Shown one piece after another: positions 1 to 5,712 of a stretch of DNA of 5,712 nucleotides. Under the pieces are notes generated by a model. The model ran no database searches, had not been told where the DNA came from, and saw only the letters and a program-made list of their open reading frames with translations. The position numbers were made by a program, and so were the translations under genes. Numbering within the stretch: the stretch's first letter is position 1; each line of letters starts with the position of its first letter. This stretch comes from Bacteroidota bacterium (GTDB lineage Bacteria; Bacteroidota; Bacteroidia; Bacteroidales; SZUA-534), in contig JAIFNJ010000012.1 in the NCBI GenBank assembly GCA_020047835.1, positions 1-5,712 on the forward strand, in the 5' to 3' direction.

Positions 1-1573
1 TTACATCTTTGTCAGCTGGTGAAACGCGTACCGAGATATCGGCAAACTTACCTCTACCACCCGACTGCTTTTTGAATACCTCACGGTGTTCAACCATTGC
101 AGTAATGGCTTCTTTGTAAGCAACCTGAGGAGCTCCCTGGCTAACTTCTACTTTGAATTCACGATTCAATCGATCAACCAATATTTCAAGGTGTAATTCA
201 CCCATTCCACTTATTATCGTTTGTCCTGAGTCGTGATCAGTTTTTAGTTTGAACGTAGGATCTTCTTCAGCCAATTTTAGCAGTGCCAAATCCAATTTAT
301 CCATGTCTTTTTGAGTTTTTGGCTCTATAGCAACACTAATAACTGGTTCAGGAAAAGACATGCTTTCCAAAATGATTGGTTTATTTTCTAAACATAAGGT
401 GTCTCCTGTACGAATATCTTTAAATCCAACAGCAGCACATATATCCCCAGCTTCAATTTCGTCTTTTGGATTTTGCTTGTTTGCGTGCATTTGGTATAAA
501 CGCGAGATTCGCTCTTTTTTACCGGTACGCATATTTAATACTGATGAACCGGCAACAAGCACTCCGCTATAAACCCGAATAAATGCTAAACGTCCCACGA
601 AAGGATCGGTTGCTATTTTAAATGCTAAACCTGAAAAAGGTTCGCTATTACTAGGTTTCCTAATTTCTTCTTTATCGGTATCGGGGTTCATACCACGCAC
701 ACCCTCAATGTCAAGTGGACTTGGTAAGTAAGCCACTACTGAATCAAGAAGGCGTTGAACTCCTTTATTTTTAAAAGCTGAGCCGCACAAAACAGGAACA
801 ATTACCTGTTCTACAGTAGCCTTGCGGATTACTGCCCTCATCTCATCTTCAGTAATAGAATTTGGATCCTCAAAGAATCGCTCTAATAAGGTGTCATCCA
901 ATTCAGCCACTGATTCAATTAATTTTGCACGCCATTCTTCAACAGTAGCAATAAGGTCAGTTGGAATAGGAATATATTCGTAACGAGTTACTTTTTCTTC
1001 GTCATCGTACCAAACAATGGCTTTATTTTCAATCAAATCAACCACTCCTTTAAAATCAGCTTCGGAGCCAATAGGGATTTGAATTGGAATTGGATTGGCA
1101 TTTAACCGTTCTCTCATTTGTGTTACCACTGAGAAGAAATCGGCACCTACCCTATCCATTTTATTAACAAAGGCAATGCGAGGAACTTTGTATTTATCAG
1201 CTTGTCTCCAAACAGTTTCTGACTGTGGTTGCACCCCACCTACTGCACAATAAACAGCTACTGCTCCGTCAAGCACACGCAATGAGCGTTCTACTTCAAC
1301 GGTAAAGTCAACGTGCCCGGGAGTATCTATTATATTAATTTTGTGTTCTACATCGTGGTATTTCCAGAAGCAAGTGGTTGCAGCAGAAGTAATGGTGATG
1401 CCCCTTTCTTGTTCTTGAACCATCCAGTCCATTGTTGCCGCCCCATCGTGCACTTCGCCCATACGGTGAGTCAATCCAGTATAAAATAAGATACGCTCTG
1501 TTGCGGTGGTTTTTCCCGCATCAATATGAGCCATAATTCCTATGTTCCTGGTTAAACTTAAATCTCTTGCCAT
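1..1573 (-). CDS. fusA: Elongation factor G (canonical), 3' end cut by window edge
   Basis: Translational GTPase that binds the ribosome in the cytoplasm, drives tRNA-mRNA translocation and, with RRF, helps recycle ribosomes. The minus-strand frame is open from the ATG at 1571-1573 to the left edge, giving 524 of roughly 700 residues. All G motifs are intact: P-loop AHIDAGKT (15-22), switch I RGITI (57-61, Mg-binding Thr60), switch II DTPGHVDF (83-90, catalytic His87), NKMD (137-140) and GSA. Domain II follows the G domain. Domain III contains GMGELHLEIL, and domain IV has begun with QSGGRGKFAD when the window ends. The P-loop position fits the start. No Shine-Dalgarno sequence precedes it, only AT-rich DNA, as usual in Bacteroidota. 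It is the third gene of the str operon, 39 nt after rpsG, and should share the rpsL promoter. In many Bacteroidota rpsJ follows, outside this window. Identification is near certain. Confidence 0.98.
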   Translation of the reverse strand, partial: MARDLSLTRNIGIMAHIDAGKTTATERILFYTGLTHRMGEVHDGAATMDWMVQEQERGITITSAATTCFWKYHDVEHKINIIDTPGHVDFTVEVERSLRVLDGAVAVYCAVGGVQPQSETVWRQADKYKVPRIAFVNKMDRVGADFFSVVTQMRERLNANPIPIQIPIGSEADFKGVVDLIENKAIVWYDDEEKVTRYEYIPIPTDLIATVEEWRAKLIESVAELDDTLLERFFEDPNSITEDEMRAVIRKATVEQVIVPVLCGSAFKNKGVQRLLDSVVAYLPSPLDIEGVRGMNPDTDKEEIRKPSNSEPFSGLAFKIATDPFVGRLAFIRVYSGVLVAGSSVLNMRTGKKERISRLYQMHANKQNPKDEIEAGDICAAVGFKDIRTGDTLCLENKPIILESMSFPEPVISVAIEPKTQKDMDKLDLALLKLAEEDPTFKLKTDHDSGQTIISGMGELHLEILVDRLNREFKVEVSQGAPQVAYKEAITAMVEHREVFKKQSGGRGKFADISVRVSPADKDV

Positions 1574-1612
1574 GTTATATTATAAATCTATAAAACAGTA
1601 TCAATTCTTCAA

Positions 1613-2089
1613 TTAGAAACGGAAATGGGAAAATGCCTTGTTTGCATCTGCCATACGGTGAACTTCTTCTTTCTTTTTAAATGCAGCCCCTTCTTCATTG
1701 TATGCGGCCATAAACTCAGCAGCCAATTTTTCAGCCATGCTTCTTCCGCTTCTTTTGCGTGAATATAGAATCATGTTTTTGATACTGATAGAAACCTTGC
1801 GCGAATCGCGGATTTCCTGTGGAATCTGAAAAGTAGCGCCACCTACCCTGCGGCTTTTAACTTCAACCTGTGGGGTAATATTCTGCAAACCTTTTTTCCA
1901 GAGTTCAAGTGGAGATTGGTCGTTATCTTTCATTTTTGCTTTAACAATGTCTAAGGCATCATAAAAAATCTCATATGCGACATTCTTTTTACCATCCACC
2001 ATTAAGTCATTAACAAAACGGGTTACCAATACATCGTTAAACTTTGGATCTGGCAATAATAACCGCCTTTTTGGTTTTGATTTTCTCAT
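1613..2089 (-). CDS. rpsG: 30S ribosomal protein S7
   Basis: Primary 16S rRNA-binding protein that nucleates assembly of the 30S head and lies near the E site. The 158-residue product is full length (bacterial S7 is about 156). The basic N-terminal tail (MRKSKPKRR) is followed by the S7 signature around residues 19-45, including VDGKK at 31-35. The beta-hairpin with VGGATFQIP is at 82-90, and the conserved C-terminal helix contains HRMADANKAFSHFRF (144-158). The start lies 21 nt after the rpsL stop with no Shine-Dalgarno sequence. In E. coli S7 represses the operon through a structured rpsL-rpsG spacer of about 100 nt; the spacer here is too short for that structure, so control is probably different (inference). 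It is co-transcribed with rpsL and fusA. Confidence 0.98.
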   Translation of the reverse strand: MRKSKPKRRLLLPDPKFNDVLVTRFVNDLMVDGKKNVAYEIFYDALDIVKAKMKDNDQSPLELWKKGLQNITPQVEVKSRRVGGATFQIPQEIRDSRKVSISIKNMILYSRKRSGRSMAEKLAAEFMAAYNEEGAAFKKKEEVHRMADANKAFSHFRF

Positions 2090-2110
2090 TGTTATTCAGT
2101 ATAAAATCGA

Positions 2111-2485
2111 TTATTTTTTAGGTTTTTTAGTACCGTATTTTGAACGGCGCTGTGTGCGACCTTCAACTCCTGATGTATCAAGGGCACCTCTTACAATGTG
2201 GTAGCGAACTCCTGGAAGATCTTTAACCCTTCCTCCGCGAATCAAAACAATAGAGTGCTCTTGAAGGTTATGACCTTCACCTGGAATGTACGAGTTTACT
2301 TCTTTTCCATTGGTTAAACGAACCCTTGCCACTTTACGCATGGCTGAATTCGGTTTTTTTGGCGTGGTGGTATAAACCCGTGTACAAACACCACGACGCT
2401 GTGGACATGAGTCCAATGCAGGAGCTTTACTTTTCTTGTTAATCTCTGTTCTCCCTTTTCTAACTAACTGTTGTATCGTTGGCAT
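2111..2485 (-). CDS. rpsL: 30S ribosomal protein S12
   Basis: S12 sits at the decoding centre of the 30S subunit and controls accuracy of tRNA selection. The 124-residue product is full length. Its N-terminus MPTIQQLVRKGR is typical. The decoding loop TTTPKKPNSAMRK (39-51) and the PGVRYH loop (91-96) are intact. The residues most often changed in streptomycin resistance, Lys43, Lys88 and Pro91 (numbering with Met1), are all wild type, so this is a sensitive-type allele as far as S12 goes. Asp89, the usual RimO methylthiolation site, is present. It is the first gene of the str operon. The promoter at 2529-2558 leaves a leader of about 40 nt, and no Shine-Dalgarno sequence precedes the ATG. Confidence 0.98.
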   Translation of the reverse strand: MPTIQQLVRKGRTEINKKSKAPALDSCPQRRGVCTRVYTTTPKKPNSAMRKVARVRLTNGKEVNSYIPGEGHNLQEHSIVLIRGGRVKDLPGVRYHIVRGALDTSGVEGRTQRRSKYGTKKPKK

Positions 2486-2528
2486 ATCTAATTTATTATA
2501 TTACTTTCTTACCCACAAAATCGGTTCG

Positions 2529-2558
2529 CAAAGGTAAAAAAGTTTTTTTTTAATTCAA
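2529..2558 (-). promoter_or_regulatory. Bacteroidota sigma-70 promoter of the str operon
   Basis: Reading the minus strand, the -7 element TACCTTTG (2529-2536) is a perfect match to TAnnTTTG. A TTG core of the -33 element lies at 2556-2558, with 19 nt between them. The spacer consists almost only of A and T runs, including a 9-base A tract on this strand. Transcription should start near 2522-2525, about 40 nt before the rpsL ATG. The strong match fits the high expression expected of ribosomal protein genes. The elements are seen in the sequence; promoter function is inferred. Confidence 0.8.
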
Positions 2559-2610
2559 TAGGCACATGCAAATATTTTAATATTTCGGTAAAAAAGCTAA
2601 TTGTGACGAA

Positions 2611-2638
2611 TTTTAAAGGCTTTGCAATGTCTTTAAAA
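2611..2638. repeat. 8-bp perfect inverted repeat in divergent spacer
   Basis: TTTTAAAG at 2611-2618 is matched by CTTTAAAA at 2631-2638, with 12 nt between the arms. The two innermost flanking positions can extend the pairing by one G-U and one C-G pair. It lies upstream of both promoters, so it could be an operator or a chance feature of AT-rich DNA. No regulator can be named. Confidence 0.35.
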
Positions 2639-2707
2639 CTGCTAATTAAAAAATATTTGAGTCTCATGCTCCATTTTTTCCAACAAATACATCTTTTTGC
2701 TCCAAAT

Positions 2708-2724
2708 TTTGAATAACATTCAAA
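2708..2724. repeat. 7-bp inverted repeat TTTGAAT-N3-ATTCAAA
   Basis: A perfect palindrome with a 3-nt centre (AAC) at 2715-2717. The compact 7-3-7 form is one that dimeric helix-turn-helix regulators can use. It lies about 150 bp from either promoter's -33 element, which is far for a simple repressor site. A function is not shown. Confidence 0.3.
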
Positions 2725-2804
2725 TCATTATTTAAAACAATATTATGATAATTTGATAGGCTTATAATTGAAAAAACCCTAATAATAATATATATAAATG
2801 GAAA

Positions 2805-2830
2805 AATTAATGTTAAGAATTAATTGTAAG
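2805..2830 (+). repeat. 13-nt imperfect tandem repeat upstream of EF-G2 promoter
   Basis: AATTAATGTTAAG (2805-2817) is followed directly by AATTAATTGTAAG (2818-2830), identical at 11 of 13 positions. The pair ends 17 bp before the -33 element of the EF-G2 promoter, at roughly -80 to -52 from the predicted transcription start, where an activator that contacts RNA polymerase would bind. It could also simply be AT-rich sequence. Confidence 0.35.
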
Positions 2831-2847
2831 CAATACCAAAGGAAGAG

Positions 2848-2877
2848 TTGCATCTTATTAAAATATTATTAATTTTG
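2848..2877 (+). promoter_or_regulatory. Bacteroidota sigma-70 promoter of the EF-G2 gene
   Basis: The -7 element TAATTTTG (2870-2877) matches TAnnTTTG exactly, and TTG at 2848-2850 supplies the -33 core, again with a 19-nt gap. Transcription should start near 2881-2884. That would leave only about 10 nt before the upstream ATG at 2892 but about 55 nt before the ATG at 2937, which supports the latter as the true start. The elements are seen directly; function is inferred. Confidence 0.75.
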
Positions 2878-2936
2878 AAAGCCTTGTTTCAATGGGACAA
2901 CACGCAAACGATTGTTTAATTCTAAATAAAAAAATA

Positions 2937-5093
2937 ATGAAAGTTTATCAACCGAACGAGATTAAAAATATTACCCTAATGGGAAGTGCCGGTTCGGGCA
3001 AAACTACCCTGGCCGAAGCCATGATGTTTGAAGGTGGCTTAATTAACCGAAGAGGTGATGTGGAGAGTAAAAACACGGTTTCTGACTATCATCGGATAGA
3101 GCATGAGCAGGCGCGTTCAATTTACTCTACGGTAATGCATGTGGAGTACAATAATAAAAAATTGAATGTTATTGATACTCCGGGATTGGATGATTTTGTT
3201 GGAGGTGTAATTTCATCACTGGCTGTAACCGATTCCGCTATTATGGTAATTAATACCACTCAAGGAGTGGAAGTTGGAACTCAAATTCTAATACGTCATG
3301 CGAAACGATTGAATGTTGCAACTCTTATAGCATTGAACCAATTAGATCATGAAAAAGCTAATTTTGAAAAATCAGTAGAGGATTTAAAAAATCGTTATGG
3401 TTCTAAAGCCGTTTTAATTCAGTATCCAGTTAATCCAGGATTGGGATTTAATGCGGTAGTTGATGTTTTAAAAATGAAACTTTATAAATGGAAACCTGAA
3501 GGTGGAGTTCCAGAAATATTAGATATTCCCAAAGAAGAAATGGAACGCGCTGAGGAATTACACAATATCTTGGTTGAATCAGCTGCCGAAAACGATGATA
3601 ATTTAATGGAACTTTATTTTAATGAAGGTTCACTTACCGAAGATCAAATGCGCGAAGGAATCCGTGCAGGTATCCGCAAAAGAAGTATGTTCCCTATTTT
3701 TTGTGTATCGGCAAAAAAAGACATGGGTATCCGACGTATGATGGAGTTCGTTGGAAATGTTGCCCCAAGCCCATTAGAAATGACAGGTCCTTTGAATGTA
3801 GAAGGGAAAGAAATAAAATGTGATCCTGCGGGAAAAACCGCATTATTTATATTCAAGAATTCGGTTGAAGAACATTTAGGAGAAGTTTTATTCTTCAAGG
3901 TTATGTCGGGAAAATTAACCGAAGGAATGGATTTAATAAATTCAAAGAAAGGAGCCAAAGAACGGATCTCTCAATTCTTTGCAGTTGCCGGGAAAAACCG
4001 GATAAAACTTTCTGAGATAGTTGCCGGTGATATAGGTGCCATGGTAAAACTTAAAGAAACAAAGACTAACCATACCTTAGCAGAAAAAGATTTTGGACCA
4101 GCATTTCCTCCCATTGCATTTCCAGACCCAAAATACCGCACTGCTATTAAAGCATTAAGCGAATCGGATGATGAAAAATTAGGTGAATTGCTCCACAGGA
4201 TGCATGAAGAAGATCCTACCCTAATAGTTGAGTACTCAAAAGAATTGAAGCAAATAATTGTTCACGGTCAAGGTGAGTTCCATTTGAATACCATGCGCTG
4301 GCAATTAACCAATCTTTATAAATTGGAAACAGAATTCCTGAATCCAAAAATACCGTATCGTGAAACAATAACCAAAGCTGCTCAAGCTGATTACCGCCAT
4401 AAAAAACAATCGGGTGGTTCCGGACAATTTGGTGAAGTGCACATGGTTATTGAACCATTTTATGAAGACATGCCTGCTCCATCAACATATAAAATTGAAG
4501 GTCGCGACATTGTGGTTTCACATCGTGGGACTGAAGAAGTAAAACTACCCTGGGGAGGCAAACTGGTTTTCTGCAATTGCATCGTGGGAGGTTCAATTGA
4601 TGGCCGTTTCCACCCTGCAATATTGAAAGGAATTATGGAAAAAATGGAAGAAGGCCCACTTACTGGTTCTTATGCCCGCGACATAAGAGTTTGTATTTAC
4701 GATGGCAAGATGCACGCCGTGGATTCCAATGAAATATCGTTCCGATTGGCCGGAAGGCATGCTTTTAGCCAAGCATTTAAAAAAGCCGGAGCTAAAATCA
4801 TGGAACCAGTTTATGATATTGAAGTTTTAGTTCCTGCCGACTATCTGGGTGATATCATGAGTGATTTGCAAGGTCGACGTGCCATTATTTCTGGTATGAG
4901 CAGCGAAATGGGCTATGAGAAACTGCAGGCAAAGGTTCCTTTGTCGGAAATGAACAAATATTCTACAACGCTAAGCTCCCTATCTTCGGGCAGTGCTACG
5001 TACACTATGAAGTTTGCCGAATATGCGCCGCTACCGGGCGATGTTCAGGACAAACTGCTGAAAGAATATGAAGCAGAACAAAAAGAAGAATAA
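2937..5093 (+). CDS. EF-G paralog (Bacteroidota EF-G2 type) with degenerate GTPase motifs
   Basis: Second translation elongation factor G, cytoplasmic, expected to act on the ribosome in translocation. The frame is open from ATG 2892 (733 residues; numbers below use it), but ATG 2937 (residue 16, giving 718) is preferred: it puts the P-loop Lys at residue 22 against 21 in the neighbouring fusA, follows an A-rich stretch and leaves a sensible leader. All EF-G domains are present: G domain to about 290, domain II about 300-400, domain III with GQGEFHL (459-465), domain IV about 485-635 and a C-terminal domain V. Compared with fusA, the P-loop Asp is Gly34, the switch I Thr is Tyr78, the catalytic switch II His is Leu99 (DTPGLDDF) and NKMD is NQLD (149-152). 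The domain IV tip keeps His608. It resembles Bacteroides EF-G2, reported to lack GTPase activity. It has its own promoter and terminator and appears monocistronic. The family is certain; loss of GTPase activity is inferred. Confidence 0.93.
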   Translation: MKVYQPNEIKNITLMGSAGSGKTTLAEAMMFEGGLINRRGDVESKNTVSDYHRIEHEQARSIYSTVMHVEYNNKKLNVIDTPGLDDFVGGVISSLAVTDSAIMVINTTQGVEVGTQILIRHAKRLNVATLIALNQLDHEKANFEKSVEDLKNRYGSKAVLIQYPVNPGLGFNAVVDVLKMKLYKWKPEGGVPEILDIPKEEMERAEELHNILVESAAENDDNLMELYFNEGSLTEDQMREGIRAGIRKRSMFPIFCVSAKKDMGIRRMMEFVGNVAPSPLEMTGPLNVEGKEIKCDPAGKTALFIFKNSVEEHLGEVLFFKVMSGKLTEGMDLINSKKGAKERISQFFAVAGKNRIKLSEIVAGDIGAMVKLKETKTNHTLAEKDFGPAFPPIAFPDPKYRTAIKALSESDDEKLGELLHRMHEEDPTLIVEYSKELKQIIVHGQGEFHLNTMRWQLTNLYKLETEFLNPKIPYRETITKAAQADYRHKKQSGGSGQFGEVHMVIEPFYEDMPAPSTYKIEGRDIVVSHRGTEEVKLPWGGKLVFCNCIVGGSIDGRFHPAILKGIMEKMEEGPLTGSYARDIRVCIYDGKMHAVDSNEISFRLAGRHAFSQAFKKAGAKIMEPVYDIEVLVPADYLGDIMSDLQGRRAIISGMSSEMGYEKLQAKVPLSEMNKYSTTLSSLSSGSATYTMKFAEYAPLPGDVQDKLLKEYEAEQKEE

Positions 5094-5105
5094 TTGCTCT
5101 TAGAA

Positions 5106-5147
5106 TAGAAATAAAAAACCGCTCAATGAGGCGGTTTTTTATTTCTA
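5106..5147. terminator. Bidirectional intrinsic terminator between EF-G2 gene and pntB
   Basis: A perfect 17-bp inverted repeat: TAGAAATAAAAAACCGC (5106-5122) pairs with its exact complement at 5131-5147 around an 8-nt loop (5123-5130). The GC-rich core is CCGC/GCGG. On the plus strand six T residues follow the core, and on the minus strand the left A run gives six U residues, so it can stop transcripts from both the EF-G2 gene (stop 5093) and pntB (stop codon 5164-5166). It fills the 70-nt gap between the convergent genes. Confidence 0.92.
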
Positions 5148-5163
5148 TTATTTTAATCAAGAT

Positions 5164-5712
5164 CTATAACGATTTTAATTCATGCACAATTGCCAATACG
5201 GAGTCTTTAGCATCGCCATAAAGCATATCGGCGTTCTCTTTGTAGAACAAGGGGTTTTCTATCCCTGCATACCCTGCTGCCATGGAACGTTTCATTACAA
5301 TAACCCGGCGTGCGTTCCAAACTTCAATAACCGGCATTCCATAAATAGGACTTCCTTCGTCTTCCAAAGCTGCGGGATTTACAATATCATTGGCCCCAAT
5401 AACCATTACCACATCAGTTTGGGGAAGATCTGGGTTAATTTCATCCATTTCCATTACAATATCATAGGGTACGCTGGCTTCGGCAAGCAATACATTCATG
5501 TGTCCGGGTAACCTACCAGCGACCGGATGAATGCCAAAACGTACTTTTTTCCCCATAGAAGTAAGTAATTGGACCAATTCAAATACTGGATATTGTGCTT
5601 TGGCTACAGCCATGCCATACCCGGGGACAATTACTATTGTATTCGCCTGATCGATAAGTTTTGCAGCCTCAGCATGCGAAATAGAGGTCACCTCGCCTTC
5701 CATCTCTTTTGA
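5164..5712 (-). CDS. pntB: NAD(P) transhydrogenase subunit beta, C-terminal domain III, 5' end outside window
   Basis: Beta subunit of the membrane proton-translocating transhydrogenase, which uses proton-motive force to move hydride from NADH to NADP+ and so supplies NADPH. Only the last 182 of roughly 460 residues are here; the frame stays open to the right edge, so the Met at 5701-5703 is internal and not a start. The part seen is the cytosolic NADP(H)-binding domain III. With that Met as residue 1, it shows GYGMAVAKAQYPV (28-40), RFGIHPVAGRLPGHMNVLLA (55-74), VPYDIVMEMDEIN (78-90), GANDIVNPAA (103-112), GMPVIEVW (122-129), KRSM (138-141) and GYAGIENPLF (144-153). These agree closely with E. 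coli PntB; one small difference is Ile for Thr in GANDxVNPAA. The membrane domain and the partner pntA genes would lie beyond the right edge, upstream of this segment. It ends at the shared terminator and has no visible functional tie to the EF-G genes. Confidence 0.97.
   Translation of the reverse strand, partial: SKEMEGEVTSISHAEAAKLIDQANTIVIVPGYGMAVAKAQYPVFELVQLLTSMGKKVRFGIHPVAGRLPGHMNVLLAEASVPYDIVMEMDEINPDLPQTDVVMVIGANDIVNPAALEDEGSPIYGMPVIEVWNARRVIVMKRSMAAGYAGIENPLFYKENADMLYGDAKDSVLAIVHELKSL

Larger units (their letters stand above)
2486..2936. other. Divergent non-coding spacer between str operon and EF-G2 gene
   Basis: About 450 bp of very AT-rich DNA without a convincing gene. It holds the leftward str promoter near the rpsL side and the rightward EF-G2 promoter near the other side. 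The roughly 290 bp between the two -33 elements contain several short symmetric sequences listed separately: inverted repeats at 2570-2585, 2611-2638 and 2708-2724, and a tandem repeat at 2805-2830. In such AT-rich DNA some of these will be chance. The stretch from about 2725 to 2800 shows nothing recognisable beyond AT-rich runs. Confidence 0.8.

Noticed and set aside
360..572. 70-codon open frame on the plus strand
   Set aside because: It lies wholly inside fusA on the opposite strand and encodes nothing recognisable.
2611..2638. Hairpin considered as an intrinsic terminator
   Set aside because: The stem is AT-rich with only one or two G-C pairs, has no proper U tract after a GC core, and no gene ends nearby.
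2798..2872. 24-codon frame starting MEKLML in the spacer upstream of the EF-G2 gene
   Set aside because: It overlaps the -33 and -7 elements of the EF-G2 promoter, has no recognisable product and is easily expected by chance.
2486..2891. Riboswitch or small RNA gene in the divergent spacer
   Set aside because: I could find no long stable stem, GC-rich core or terminator, and the predicted leaders are only about 40-55 nt.
3644..3958. 104-codon open frame on the minus strand
   Set aside because: It is antisense to the EF-G paralog and its translation has no family features.
2937..5093. Reading the second EF-G as the tetracycline-resistance protein TetQ/TetM, or as LepA, RF3 or BipA
   Set aside because: The full EF-G domain order with domain IV, the tip motif MHAVDSNE and the EF-G-like domain III GQGEFHL fit EF-G; the loss of the catalytic His fits the EF-G2 group and not active ribosomal protection proteins.
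5182..5511. 109-codon open frame on the plus strand
   Set aside because: It is antisense to the strongly conserved pntB domain III; the Cys/His/Asn-rich product is what a reverse read gives.

Overview
The window comes from a low-GC member of the Bacteroidota, probably near Bacteroidales/Marinilabiliales (the phylum is well supported, the order is a guess). Three things point there. Both promoters I can find match the Bacteroidota consensus (-33 TTG, -7 TAnnTTTG). None of the gene starts has a Shine-Dalgarno sequence. The proteins carry Bacteroidota-type wording, such as the 158-residue S7 and the HREVFKKQSGG segment of EF-G.

Layout. On the minus strand, reading leftwards from about 2558, lies the str operon: promoter, rpsL (S12), rpsG (S7) and fusA (canonical EF-G, cut by the left edge after 524 codons). 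A non-coding spacer of about 450 bp (2486-2936) carries two back-to-back promoters, each with a 19-nt gap between its elements. On the plus strand, 2937-5093 encodes a second, divergent EF-G paralog of the Bacteroidota EF-G2 type. It ends at a perfect 17-bp hairpin (5106-5147) that can serve as terminator for both strands. Converging on it from the right edge is the 3' end of pntB, the beta subunit of the proton-translocating NAD(P) transhydrogenase (NADP(H)-binding domain III only).

The point of most interest is the pairing of the two EF-G genes head to head. The canonical EF-G has intact GTPase motifs. The paralog keeps the EF-G fold and the domain IV tip histidine, but has lost the catalytic switch II His (Leu99), the switch I Thr (Tyr78), the P-loop Asp (Gly34) and the NKxD Lys (Gln150). 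This fits the published Bacteroides EF-G2, described as a translocase paralog lacking GTPase activity and used under carbon starvation. The system is therefore probably not new, but its placement next to the str operon and the promoter layout deserve a look. I see no mobile element, CRISPR array, tRNA or rRNA gene.
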